A stretch of 64,000 bases of DNA, taken from NCBI RefSeq assembly GCF_000715075.1, contig NC_134102.1, positions 46,323,348 through 46,387,347 on the forward strand, given 5' to 3'. The translations under genes were made by a program, and so were the position numbers. Numbering within the stretch: the first letter of the stretch is position 1; every line of letters starts with the position of its first letter. The stretch comes from Nicotiana tabacum (Eukaryota; Streptophyta; Magnoliopsida; Solanales; Solanaceae). Positions 10,812 to 22,994 of the stretch are shown here, piece by piece. Under the pieces are notes generated by a model. That model made no database searches. It had not been told where the DNA came from and saw nothing but the letters and a program-made list of their open reading frames with translations.

Positions 10812-13410
10812 TGTCACGCCCCGACCTTGGGGAGCGCGACCGACGCTCAACCGAGATACCCCGGTCAAGCAAGCCTTTACAATACCTTCTACCCAACTCG
10901 CCCGTGAATAAAGAGAAGATACATTTATATAATTAATTAAACATTAAGTGGATTCCATGAACAATGCCAATCCCATTACCATTAGTCACTTCATCTTATA
11001 GTCTCAAAATATGTACACAATCATGGTTAAAGTGCAACAAGTGATTCAAATACAACAAGGCTAGTTTGACTTTCCCAACACCCATATACAACCCACACTA
11101 TGTCTACGTAGCCTCTACGAATATAAAATACTATGATAACGCTGGCAACAAGGCCCCGACTATACCTCAAAATATAATACACGTGGGACAAAAGATACAC
11201 GACCCCGAATGAAGTGGGCTCATCAAATCTGCTAAGAAGAGGGTGTACTGCGATCAATGATCATTGCCACCTGCTGCGGAACCACTTGCATCCATTAAAT
11301 ATGTAGCGTCCCCGAAAAAAGGAACGTTAGTACATATGGAATAGTACTAGTATATAAGACTAAACACCCTCTCGTTAGAACGAATGATAAAATAAGGAAA
11401 GACAGTCATAAATCAATGGAAGCCTCAGACAATACTAAAACACCAAATTAGGAGCAAGATAAGTGTCAAGTAAATTTCCATTATTTTAGGTTGGAAGATC
11501 TTGGCAGCGATATACCATCGTGATTTTAGCACGGAGTCCGATCATGGCCCGATCGGCTAGGCCGTCTCATCCAAAGACATCAACCAAATCACAATCATTA
11601 TCATGATTTCAATCAATATCTCAATCACAATTGCAAGCGCAATCACCACCATGTATGCGGCATGGCGTCCGATCACGAGCCGACCGGCTAGGTCGTCTCA
11701 CCACAATGTCGTATGGATCAACATCACCCTTTTCTAGTGATCATCTCATCCCAATAAAGGGGAACATTCTCTTTACATCAATCTTATCCCAATAAAGGGG
11801 TACAATCACAATTCACTCCTATATCGACACGTGTAGTTTCGGGGTTAGGTTATTTCAACCTATCCTTCCTCGGTGACCAACAATACTCCCAGGGTTTTTG
11901 TTTATTTAAAGGGTTGACAACTCATTACATTATCTTTTATATATCATTCAGTTTGTTGGCACCGATGGCCATAATACAGTGTCACTCTTGGCACGTTGGC
12001 CGTATTTCATACCTCATATTCATCTCTTTCACTTTCAAACATTATCATGGATCATCAACAATAGAGAATTTCTATTCAAGACTTTAAGTCCACATATTGA
12101 GAAAATAAGAATGTTAAACACATTGAGATTTCTTACACAATTGTACATAATAGTCTTAATTTGAATCACGACTTAAAGATATAACATTTTGGATATGCAA
12201 CCCATGCTTCGAGCACATTTTCAAATAGAATATAACATAACAAGAACATTGGAATACATATTGAACATAGACCTTTCGACACAAGGCGTATTCGAAATAA
12301 TCAATTCATAATGAACAACTCGGGACTTACAAGGATATTGTAGGGTTCAATTCTAAGAGATGAATCTAGCCAACATACCTCGCATCGAGCTTTTTAAATT
12401 ACTACAATATTTCGAAATTCTTAGCCTCTTCAATTTATTTAGAAATATAGCAAAACTGAACACAAATTAGGAGAGAGTTTATAGTTCCAGCTCATTTGAG
12501 TATTTTATCAAATACTAGGTGGGTATTATGATTTCAAGGTCCTCCAATGGTGGATTCCTCTATCCCACTACCCAAAGTCTACCCAATTTAGCTCAACATC
12601 CCTCCCCCAACCCTTGATAGTACATGCATACATAATGGACAACTCCCACACCCAAGAATTGCTTTTCTCATTACCTATTTTCAGTAAAATTACGAAATTG
12701 AGGGCTAGGGAGTAGAATCTTACCTCTAGGATGAAGACCTAGTGAATTGTCTTGTGAATTCTTCAACTTTGAGCAAGAGTTAATGATTAATAAGCTTAGT
12801 AAATTCCCCTCTCACTCTATGGTAACCCCTCTATCTAGAATTATCAGATTTTTGCTTCAAAAGTGGCCATTTACTTCAATATATCGAAATAGGGTTGGGT
12901 CAAAAATTAGAAAAACCTGAAGCCCCGATATAGATCTGCGAACGCATAATACTTCTGTTGTCCGCAAAATGGACCGCATAATGGCCCTCCGGAACTGGGC
13001 ACTCCTGCCTCACTCTGTAACCGGTCTGCAGTCCGCAGACCTATTCTGCGGTCGCATAATGCGACGTAGAACTTCCCTCCGGAAATTCTTGTGTTGGATT
13101 TGCGATAGGTTGTGCAGCCCGCGAAATGATTATGCGGCCGCATAATGGTCCAAAAACTTTTCCCAAGTTTCTACTTCAGTCTGTGGCAGATCTGTGGTCC
13201 ACGGATCAGTGCTGCAATCGCAGAATGAATGGTAGAAATTCCTTGCACTTTCCAAACAATTCTTCAACTCCCCAACACATTGTTCAACCCAAAAAGTCCA
13301 AACCGCGATGAGCAAGCTCGCCGCGAAGAGTCTCTACAATCTTCAACACATAAGTCCACTTCGGTACCACGAAACCTCGGGTTTTAGGTAAACTTTTATG
13401 GGGCCTTACA
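10812..13410 (-). mobile_element. Solo LTR, 2599 bp, inserted in the leader of element C
   Basis: On the + strand it starts TGTCACGCCCC and ends GGGCCTTACA, so on the - strand it runs TGTAAGGCCC to GGGGCGTGACA, a standard LTR frame. It is flanked by perfect 5-bp direct repeats TTTCT (10807-10811 and 13411-13415). Removing it and one repeat restores a leader that matches that of element D. There is no internal region or second LTR, so it is a solo LTR left by LTR-LTR recombination. It carries its own palindromic block at 12930-13220. Confidence 0.92.
12930..13220 (-). repeat. Cluster of CCGCATAATGCGG-type words in the solo LTR
   Basis: Words such as CCGCATAATGG, TCGCATAATGCGAC, CCGCAGACC and CCGCAAAATGG recur. 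One is an 18-bp perfect palindrome at 13129-13146 (ATTATGCGGCCGCATAAT). The block is the counterpart of those in the other LTR families here, with a third set of words. Confidence 0.7.
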
Positions 13411-13415
13411 TTTCT
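13411..13415 (+). repeat. Target-site duplication TTTCT, right copy
   Basis: Identical to 10807-10811. Confidence 0.9.
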
Positions 13416-13427
13416 ATTCTCTCACAG

Positions 13428-14531
13428 ATGGTGAGGACACGCACCATTTGATCTGACGATCTGACACCCGCACCCCCTGCTAGAGCCATGAGAGGCTGGG
13501 GTAGAGGAGAGGCATGTAGTGCAGCCAGAGCACCTGTCGTAACTATGATAGAGAAGCCACCAGTAGCTCCAATTGGGGGCGGGCACCAGAGGTGCCTGTT
13601 GCCACCCCTGCACTTCAGCAGACCCTCGCCCAATTCTTCAGGAGACCCTAGCCTGGTTGTCCCAGTGAAGACCCAGGTTAGGGCAGCAGCATCTAAGGAG
13701 GAGCATCTCAAACTCGAGAGGTAAAAGAAGTACTATCCTTCTACTTACAGCGGCTTAGCTATAGAGAACGCACATAGTTTTCTGGAGAAGTGCCACCGTA
13801 TTCTCCGTACCATAGGTATAGTGGAGTAGAGCGGGGTTGCTTTCACTACTTTCCAACTGTCGGGACCAGCATACCAGTGGTAGTGGGCTTATGAGTAGGG
13901 TAGCCAGACCGAGAAAGCTTCGCTCACATGGTCTCAGTTGTCGGAGATATTCCTAAGAGAGTTTGTTCCCTAGAGCCTACTGGATGCATGGTGTGCAGAG
14001 TTTAAGTAGCTGTGCCAGGGTGCTATGACCGTGTCAGAGTATGCTGTCAGGTTTAGTGAGTTGCCCAGACATGCACCCGCCTTAGTCTCCATAGTCAGAG
14101 AGCGAGTTTGTCGATTTATCGAGGGGCTCAACTATGGTATTAGATTCAGCATGGCTCGATAGTTGGAGATAGATACTCCATATCAGTAGGTGGTAGAGAT
14201 CAGATAGAGATTGGAGGGTGTGCGGGGCTGGGAGAGGGAGGACAGGGAGGCCAAGAGACTTCATGATTCTAGCGAATATAGTGGTGCACGTGCCTCAGTT
14301 GCAGTCTGTCACGGTAGAGGCTATGTGAGCCATCTAGTTCATTCACTACTTCCAGCTTCTAGTGATGCTCCGGCTAATTCCAAGTCTCAGGTTGCTCATT
14401 ATGCACCACCATTGTTTAGTGTACCTCCTGCACGGGGTACTTTCAGCGGTCAGTCCAGTCGACCAGGCCCAATCCAGTTCTAGCAGCCAAATCCTCTGAG
14501 AGCTTGCTTTAAGTGTGGTGATATTTGTCAT
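13428..14531 (+). pseudogene. gag: Decayed gag of element C (Gypsy)
   Basis: ATGGTGAGGACACGCACC follows 'attctctcacag' and matches the gag start of element D. A stop appears eight codons in, and the N-terminal third changes frame (a Pro/Ala-rich stretch continues in another frame from about 13583). From about 13920 the frame is steady: 'MTVSEYAVRFSELPRHAP' from 14025, then the Arg/Glu-rich tail at 14211-14483. The zinc knuckle at about 14508-14553 is damaged: CX2CX4H is present but the last Cys is replaced by Tyr. Several TAG codons interrupt it. It is inactive. The same frame runs on into the protease, so gag and pol form one polyprotein frame. Confidence 0.8.
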
Positions 14532-15527
14532 ATGGTGAGGCACTACCCCAGACTCAGGATGGGTGCACCACCACCGACTACTCAGGCTCCATGTATTCCA
14601 CAGGGTTCCCAGACTTCTCAGGTTGTGTTTACTACTCCACCTGCATTGCCAGCTATGGGTGGAGGTCAGGCGGGTAGAGGTCGCCCTAGAGGGGGAGGCC
14701 AGGCTAGATGCTATACTTTTCTGGGTAGGACAGAGGTGGTTGCATCAGATGTAGTTATCACAGGTATTGTTCTGGTTTGTCATAGAGATGCATCGGTCTT
14801 ATTTGATCCAGGCTCCACTTATTTGTATGTATCCTCTTACTTTGCTCCGTATTTGGGCATATCTCGTGATTCTTTGAGTTCTCATGTTTATGTGTCTACG
14901 CCTGTAGGAGATTTTATTATTGTTGACTGTGTGTATCAGTCATGTTTAGTTGTTATTGGTGGTTTTGAGACCAGAGTTGATCTATTGTTGTTCAGTATGG
15001 TAGACTTTGATATTATCTTGGGCATGGATTGGTTGTCGCCCTATCATGCTATTCTTGATTGTCACGCCAAGATGGTGATGTTGGCTATGCTAGGTTTAAC
15101 GCGGTTGGAGTGTAGGGGTACTTTGGATTATGTCCCTAGCAGGGTGGTATCTTTCCTTAAGGCACAACGGATTATTGGGAAGGGGTGTGATGCATATCTA
15201 GCCTTTATGAGGGATGTCAGTGTTGATACTCCTACCGTTGAGTCAATTTCGGTAGTGAGAGACTATCCATATGTATTTCTGGTGGATCTTTCGGGCATGC
15301 CGCCCGATAGGGATATCAATTTTGGTATTGAATTGTTGCCAAGCACTCAGCCCATTTCTATTCCCCCATGTCGTATGGCCCCAGCGAAGTTGAAGGAGTC
15401 AAAGGAGCAGTTGCAAGAGTTGCTTGATAAGGGCTTCATTTGGCCTAGTGTGTCACCTTGGAGTGCTCCAGTTTTGTTTGAGAAGAAGAAGGATGGTTCT
15501 ATGCACATGTGTATTGATTATCGGTAG
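14532..15527 (+). pseudogene. pol: Element C protease and start of RT
   Basis: The retropepsin region shows 'LFDPGSTYLYVSSYF', where D-P-G-S stands for the usual D-S/T-G active site (element G has D-P-G-S too), and 'FDIILGMDWLSPYHAILDC' further on. The RT N-terminus follows: '[17 protein letters not shown]', then 'KKKDGSMHMCIDYR'. A TAG at 15525-15527 falls where element G has Gln in 'DYRQLNK'. The 331 codons read without a frameshift. The upstream frame continues from gag, so the ATG at 14532 is not a real start. Confidence 0.85.
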
Positions 15528-16691
15528 TTGAACAAGGTTACAGTGAAGAACATGTATCCATTTCCACACATTGATGACCTATTTGATCAGCTACAGGGTT
15601 CCAGAGTGTTCTCAAAGATTGATTTGCGGTCAAGCTATCATCAGTTGAAGATTCGAGATCCAAATATTCTGTAGACTACTTTTAGGACTCGGTATGGTCA
15701 CTACGAGTTCCTAGTGATGTCATTCAGGCTGACCAACGCCCCAGCAGCATTCATGTACTTGATGAACAGTGTATTCCAGTCCTATCTTGATTCATTCGTC
15801 ATTGTGTTTATTGAAGACATCTTGGTGTACTCCCAGAGTTGGGAGGATCATGAACACCACCTGAGGATCGTGATCCAGACCTTGAGAGAAAGTAAGTTAT
15901 ATGCAAAATTTTTGAAGTGTGAATTCTGGCTTGATTCGATGGCATTTATGGGTCATGTGGTGTCGAGTGAGGGGATCAAGGTAGATCCGAAGAAGATTGA
16001 GGATGTGCAAAGTAGGCCCAGACCGTCGTCAGCTACTGAGATTCAGAGTTTTCTTGGTTTGGCAGGGTATTACCATCGTTTCGTAGAGGGTTTCTCATCT
16101 ATTGTTGCACTTATAACCAGGTTAACCCAGAAGGGTTCTCCATTCAGATAGACCAAGGAGTGTGAGGAGAGCTTTCAAAAGCTCAAGACTGCTTTGACTA
16201 CAGCTCCAGTGTTGGTGTTGCCTACTGATTCAGGGTCTTACACTGTGTACTGTGATGCGTCACATTTTGGCCTTGGCGCGGTGTTGATGCAAGACGGTAG
16301 GGTGATTGCCTACACGTCTAGGCAGCTGAAGGTTCATGAAAAGAATTATATTGTCCACGACCTGGAATTAGAAACTATTGTTCATGCCTTGAAGATTTGG
16401 CGGCACTATTTGTACGGTGTCCCTTATGAGGTCTATACTGACCACCGGAGTCTACAGCATCTGTTCAAATAGAAGGATCTTAACTTACGGAAGCAAAGGT
16501 GGTTAGAGGTGCTTAAGGACTACGATATCACCATTCTATACCATCCCGGGAAGGCCAATGTGGTGGCTGATGCCTTGAGACGAAAGGCGGAAAGTTTGGG
16601 CAATTTAGCATATCTACCAGCAACGGAGAGGCCATTAGCATTGGATGTCCAGGCCTTGGCCAACCAGTTTGTTAGAATGGATGTTTCATAG
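15528..16691 (+). pseudogene. pol: Element C reverse transcriptase and RNase H
   Basis: This is the same frame as the preceding segment. RT motifs: '[15 protein letters not shown]', '[12 protein letters not shown]', and '[15 protein letters not shown]', where the catalytic F-I-D-D has become F-I-E-D. The connection motif '[17 protein letters not shown]' follows. RNase H: '[18 protein letters not shown]', '[15 protein letters not shown]' and '[11 protein letters not shown]'. Stops lie at 15672-15674, 16149-16151 (Trp in element G), 16470-16472 (Gln in element G) and 16689-16691. With an altered catalytic residue and these stops the enzyme is dead. Confidence 0.85.
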
Positions 16692-18215
16692 CCGAGTCAA
16701 GTTCTGGCTTGAGTGGTTTCTCGGTCTTCTCTATATGATCGCATCAGAGAGCGTCCGTATGATGACCCCCATTTGCTAGTCCTCAAGGACACGGTTCAGC
16801 ATGACGATGCCAAGGAGGTTACTATTATGGATAACGGTGTGTTACGGATGCAGGGCCAGTTATGTGTGCGCAATGTGGACGGTTTGAGTGAGTTGATTCT
16901 TCAGGAGGCCCACAGTTTGCGGTACTCCATTCATCTGGGTGTCGCTAAGATATATCAGGACTTGAGGTAGCACTATTTGTGGAGGAGGATGAAGAAAGAC
17001 ATAGTGGAGTATGTAGCTCGGTGCCTAAATTGTCAGCAAGTGAAGTATGAGCATCAGCGTCCAGGTGGGTTGCTTCAGAGGCTTGAGATTCCCGAGTGGA
17101 AATGGGAGCGAGTTACCATGGATTTTGTTGTTGGGCTCCCACAAACTCAAAAGAAGTTTGACGCAGTATGGGTGATTGTGGATAGGTTTTCCAAGTCAGC
17201 TCATTTAATTCCAGTGGTGACTACTTATTCTTTAGAGCAGCTGGCTCAGGTCTACATTCGCGAGATTGTACCACTTCATGGCATGCCGGTATCCATCATC
17301 TCTGACCAGGGTATGCAGTTTACATCGTGATTCTAGAGGGTCATACAATGTGAGTTACGTACACGGGTTGAGTTAAGTACAGCGTTCCACCCCCAGACGG
17401 ACGAACAGTCCGAGCGCACCATTTAGATATTGAAGGATATGCTTCATGCATGTGTTATGGAGTTCGGGGGTTCTTAGGATCAGTTCTTGCCACTTGCGGA
17501 GTTTGTCTACAACAACAGCTACTAATCGAGTATTTAGATGGCTTCGTACGAGGCCATGTATGGGATGTGGTTTCGGTCTCCGGTGGGTTGGTTTGGGCCG
17601 GGTGAGGCAAGGTTATTGGGTACTGACTTGGTTTAGGATTATCTGGAAAAGGTTAAGTTGATTCAGGATCAGCTTTATACAGCCCAATCAAGACAGAAGA
17701 GTTATGTGGATTGGAAGGTTCATGATGTTGTATTCATGGTTGGAGAGCAAGTCTTGCTACGGGTTTCGACCATGAACGGTGTTATGAGGTTCGGGAAGAA
17801 GGGCAAGTTGAGCCCTAGGTATATTGGACCTTTTGAGATTCATGAGAGGATTGGTGAGGTGGCTTACAAGCTTGCCTTGCCACCTAGTCTAGCTGCAGTT
17901 CATCCGGTATTCCATGTTTCTATGCTCCGAAAATATCATGGTGATCCGTCCCAAGTGTTAGATTTTAGCTCAATCTAATTAGACAAAGGATTTGTCTTAT
18001 GTTGAGGAGCCGGTGGCCATCTTGGACATGTAGGTCCGAAAGTTAAGGTCAAAGAGTATTGCTTCAGTGAAGGTTCAGTGCAGAGCTCAACCAGTCGAGG
18101 AGGCTATTTGGGAGACCGAGCATGATATGCGTAGCCATTATCCTCATCTTTTTACTACTTCATGTATGTCTCTATACTCGTTCGAAGACGAACGCTTGAT
18201 TGAAGAGGGGGAGGA
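16692..18215 (+). pseudogene. pol: Element C integrase and chromodomain
   Basis: The HHCC zinc-binding region ends in 'CLNCQQVKYEHQRPGG' near 17025. The core has 'VTMDFVVGLP' and 'SIISDQGMQFTS', and a Q-S-E-R version of the GQxER motif near 17405. Stops: 16710, 17328, 17334, 17424, 17475, 17523, 17535, 17634 and 17976, all in one frame. A one-base insertion near 17985 then moves the frame, and the chromodomain-like tail follows ('DLSYVEEPVAIL', then 'EEAIWETEHDMRSHYPHLF'). A purine-rich tract, 'gaagagggggagga' (18202-18215), abuts the 3' LTR and serves as the polypurine tract. The clade is probably Tekay/Del, judged by the C-terminal chromodomain. Confidence 0.8.
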
Positions 18216-19622
18216 TGACACGACCCGACTGGTCGTATTGAGTACTTTAGCCCAATTACCCTATTTATTGCCTCCTCTATGTTATATTATGTTTATGTGA
18301 CTTACTGGAGTGTTTGGTTTTAGTTTCGGGTGAGTTTCAGAGTGAAATGGGACACTTAGTCCCTAAGTTGGAGGCTTAAGTTGAAAAATTTGATCGGAAT
18401 TTGACTTTGGTATAGACGACTCCGGAATAGAGTTTTGACTGTTCCAATAGCTCCGTATAGTGATTTTCGACTTAGGGGCATGTCCGGATGTTGATTTGGA
18501 GGTCCGTAAGTCGTTTCGCTTGAATTGGCAAAAATTAGAAAGTTGAAGGTTTGGAAGGTTAAGGAGTTTGACCGGGAGTTGACTTTATCGATATCGGGTT
18601 TGGATTCCGATTCTGATTCCGAAAGTTGGAATAGGTCCGTTATGTCATTTATGACTTGTGTGCAAAGTTTGAGGTCAATTGGAGTTGTTTTGGTATGAAT
18701 CGGCGTTAGTTTTGGAAGTCGAATGTTCATAGTTTCAATAGGCTTGAATTGGGTTGCTATTCATAGAATTTATGTTGTTTGATGTGATTTTTGGCCTCGA
18801 GTAGGTTCGTAATGTGATAACTTGTTGGTATATTCGGACGAGGTTTAGGGTGTCCTGGGGATGAATCGCATTGGAATCGGACCATTTTGGACTTGGTTGA
18901 ATTGCTGAAGTTGTTGTTGTTCTGGTGTCATCTTACTTGCAGAGGGTTTGGCCGTAGGTGCGGACATGCAGGTGCGCAGGGTTGATCGCGGAAGTGGCGA
19001 GGGACATCCCAGGCCAGGGTCATAGGTGCGGACACCTGGGCGCTGATGTGCATCCGCAGGCGTGACGTTTCTTCCGCAGAAGCAGAACTGGGAGGGACTT
19101 GAGAAGGACCGCAGGTGCGGTCGAATCTCTGCAAAAGCGAGCAATTTTCCACAGAAGCGAAGGGGGCTGGGCGTAAGTGAGGACTGCACCTACGATGGAA
19201 ATTCCGTAAGTGCGGAGCCACAGATGCGGCTGGTGGCTCGCAGGTTTGAAATCGCTGGGCAGAAAAGGGGTAAGTTCGAAGGTTTAATTTCATTCTTCAT
19301 CTTTTGACTTAGAGAGCTCGATTTGTGGCGATATTTCGAGTGATGTTCAAGGAAATCATAGGGGTAAGTGATTCTAACTCGGAATTGGCTATTATATATG
19401 AATCCATCGTTATATTTATCATTTAATTAGTGATTTGAGTTGGAAAATTTGGGAAAAATTGTGAAACTTCATAGACCAAATATTGGGGATTTGAAAGGCG
19501 ATTTGAGATCGGATTTGAGTAACTTTTGTATGGTTGGACTCGTTATCGAATGGGTATTCAGATTTTGTAAGTTTGGTCGAGTTTCGAGACGCGGACCCAT
19601 GGTTGACTTTTTGAGTTAACTT
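18216..19622 (+). mobile_element. Element C 3' LTR, truncated
   Basis: It begins TGACACGACCC right after the polypurine tract and follows the 5' LTR (7531-8952) to 'tgagttaactt', then diverges. The remaining half or more of the LTR is missing. The word block at 18935-19230 matches 8235-8575 with many substitutions, so the element is old. No target duplication can be tested because this end is lost. Confidence 0.85.
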
Positions 19623-22282
19623 CTGTAGACTTTCTAGTCATTAATGATAAAATGTAGTCTTTTGCATAATTTTAACTTTAAGGCAATTTATTGATAATTC
19701 TCTTTGTTTTGCAAAATAAATAATCTTTTATCATTTTATTGTAATTAATTAAATACTATCACTTTTGTATATTTTACTAAATTTGAAAGCAATTTATTGA
19801 CAGTTGTCCTACTTTCTAAAATATTAGGATTTTCTATCAATTTTTTGTCATTTAAAAATAAAAATAATAATTACTACAACATTATTATAGTAGTTGTCAC
19901 TTTTAATAAATATTACAAGCCACACTTTCAATCAAATAATCATTTTTATCTTTTACAACATAGTCTATTAATTACGTGAAACTCGATAGAATTTACTTAA
20001 AAATACGGATCAAATCCAATCAAACCTAATGTCCCGTCAACATCTGATGCGACAACATACTTTATGTGACAAGATATTTGATGCGACAACACACTTGATG
20101 TGACAAGTCATGTCGATATGACTTGACACTCTTTTATGTAAACTTTTCTACCCAATGGGTAAAGAATATTATTTTGTCTTTTCCTAAGCTTAATAACTAA
20201 GATAACTATTCAGCACTGATATACATACATACACAGATAAAATAAAAAACACATGATTTTTGCCCATGGTTTTAAATTGGTGGTTTTACTTTTGACCACA
20301 AATTTTTATTTTTTTTACATTATCTTTATTTTGCTTAAATAAGAACCACACATTGTTACATAGACTTGGTATATAAAACATTTGCACACACCTCACATTT
20401 CTTACACTTTACCTACACACACTACACATTAGCTACAATACCAGGTTTTATCTTTTCAAAATCCCAAATACTTTGAGCCCGTTTGGACATAAGAAATTTT
20501 TCTCTTTTTTCCAAAAAGAATTCACTTTTTTTCGAAATCAGCGTTTGTTCATAAAAATTTTAATTTTTACTTGAAGATGCATTTTAGAAATTTTCAAAAA
20601 TTTGAAAAACTCCAAAAAGCTATTTTTCAAAATTCACTCAAATCACTCACAAAACTTCAAAAACAATCCAAAATTATATTCATATCCAAACATAACTCTA
20701 AATTTCAAATACCATTTTTGCTTGAAAAATTTTTTCCCTATTTTGGAATTTTACAATTCTTATATCCAAACGCCCACTTTCTCTCTTCTCTCATATTCAA
20801 GAGAACAGTTGCCACCCCCATGGCTTTCAATCTCCTGCCGGCCAGCCACCGGGTTTCACTATCGTTTGGTCAGCCATTCCTATGCTGCATTATCTTCTCT
20901 CTTTCTCTAAGTTCTCTCTTCCTCTCTCCACTTCTTTGCCTTTTCGTCTCCACCACGCCAGAGAATATCATGGCCACTGACAGTCGGCGTATCTACAATT
21001 GGGACATCTCCGGTAGCAAGCCAAAAGCTCTGTTGTCAGGTCGTTGTCACTTCAACGCTTTAGATCTACCATGGATCTTACCATATTCAGTTAGAAATCC
21101 AACTTATGACGATCATTAGATCTATCCGGGCATTTTTCTAGCGATATTTATTGGTTTGTTCATTAGCGTGCTGCTCCGGTGTTCACCATCGTCATTGTAG
21201 CTGCCTATTTATATGTTACTCCGGTGATCCTCGTCTAACTCCGATTTCACCGAAAATCCGTCTGATCTTCCACCTATCGCCACCACACGAAGACCCATGA
21301 TTATTTTTGCCTCTATGAAGATTTTCTGGTGTTAAAATTTTAATTCTTTGTTATATTACATCTCTACTGAATCTTTCACTACTAATAATCTAGTTTATCC
21401 CCTACATTTGTGTTTGTTCAAATTTTTGGGACACTTTTTGGTTAAAATCATGTTTCAGCTGCTTCGTAAAGTTATCTCTTGTTCTTGCCTAACAAAAATG
21501 TTGCCGTTATGGTTCAATTTTTGGTATTGTTTGGGCAGCGATTCTTGTTCTTTGCAAGGAATCTATTACTCGTATCTAACAATACAGTAATGCATGCTGT
21601 TGAATTTGATTAGGTACGTTGATAAAAATAATCTACAAATTATTGAGTCCACGACCTCCGATTGACCGTCTAAATCAAGCTCGAAAATAATAAGACGATG
21701 AAGATAAATTATCGAAAAATAAAAGACGAGAATTATGACGAACCAACCCTTCGAACGATGACACGGTTGGCCACTGTAGTAGTAACTAAGGCGGTTACGA
21801 TTCTCATGTCTAGACAGAATCAAATATATAATCCAAGCCTCTAAAATTATTTCAAAATATATTTTATCCAAAATATTTCTTAAAAAATACTTTGACGTCT
21901 TTCCATTATTTTTTCAAAGTTGATTTCAACATATTTCAATTACTTTATATTTTTATATTATTATTTCACCAACGTTTGTCTTCTTATTTTGCGAAGCACT
22001 CTACCTAAAAGCATGTCGTAAAGATGACGCTCGGAGACAAAACACAAACCCCCGACAAATCCCCCGCTTCGTACTTTCCGTTCTCGGATGTATATTAAAC
22101 TCACAAGTATAGTAAAAATATTAGTTAGATGTCGTTTATTGTTTACATGCTTAGATTATGTGCTTATCTAACATTTATTTGTTTATGTTTAGATAATTAC
22201 ACTTAGATTATTATTTGGCAAACAAACACGATCCAACACTTAGATTTTTAGGAATATTTTCATAAACAAATTAATTAATTAA
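19623..22282. other. AT-rich DNA between elements C and D, no gene recognised
   Basis: Mostly AT-rich unique-looking sequence. It holds a MITE-like repeat (20476-20775), a two-copy 35-bp repeat near 20045-20113 (the 'gatgcgacaacatac' phrase), and a higher-GC stretch at 20800-21300. A 182-codon ORF at 20571-21119 starts inside the MITE-like repeat. Its later part (from the ATG at 20821) has a hydrophobic stretch resembling a signal peptide but no motif I know. I do not call it a gene. Confidence 0.5.
20476..20775. mobile_element. MITE-like repeat with terminal inverted repeats
   Basis: The left end GCCCGTTTGGACATAAG pairs with the right end, whose reverse complement reads GGGCGTTTGGATATAAG (14 of 17 identical). 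The inside is A/T-rich and non-coding, with many 'ttcaaaa' and 'tttgaaa' words that could pair. The flanks share only ACTTT, so a target duplication is uncertain. Size (about 300 bp) and ends fit a non-autonomous DNA transposon, possibly hAT-like. Confidence 0.55.
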
Positions 22283-22994
22283 TGTGACGATCCAGCCGGT
22301 TATTTTATGTATTGTAACCTTGTTCCCTTGTTTATTACTTATTATATATTCATTTATGGGTATGTGACTTGCCGGGATGGTTGGTTTGGTTCCTGGGATG
22401 ATTCGGAGTAAATTGAGACACATAGGCCCAAGGTTGGAAGCTTAAGTTGAAAGAGTTGACCGGAGTATGTCTTTTGTATAAACGACTCCGGAATGGAGTT
22501 TTGATGGTTGCGATAGCTTTATATGGCGATTTTGGACTTAGGTGTATTTCCGTATTTGGATTTGGAGGTTCGTAGATTGATTTGGTGCATTTTGATAAAA
22601 ATTAAAAAGTTGAAGGTTTGGAAGGTTGAGAGGTTTGACCGAAAGTTGACTTTGGTGATATAGGGTTCGAAATTTGGCTCGTGGAGTTGTAATAGGTCTG
22701 TTGTGTTATTTATGACTTTGAGTACAAAATTTGAGGTCAATCGGAGTTGTTTAGGTATGATTCGGCATTAGTTTTAGAAGTTGGAAGTTCATTTGTTCAT
22801 TAGGCTTGAATTAGGTGCGATTCATGATTTTTATGTTATTTTATGTGATATGAGGCTTTGACTAAGTTCGTGTTGGGTTTTAGGGCTTGTTTTTATTATT
22901 GGTTGAGGTCTCGGGGGCCTCGGATGTGTTACGGACGAGTTTCGGACCATTCTCTTCATGTTTGGATAGCAGATGTGGTATCTGGTGTATGCTT

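Noticed and set aside
20571..20820. N-terminal 80 codons of the ORF at 20571-21119
   Set aside because: They lie inside the MITE-like repeat and consist of Lys/Phe-rich low-complexity sequence.
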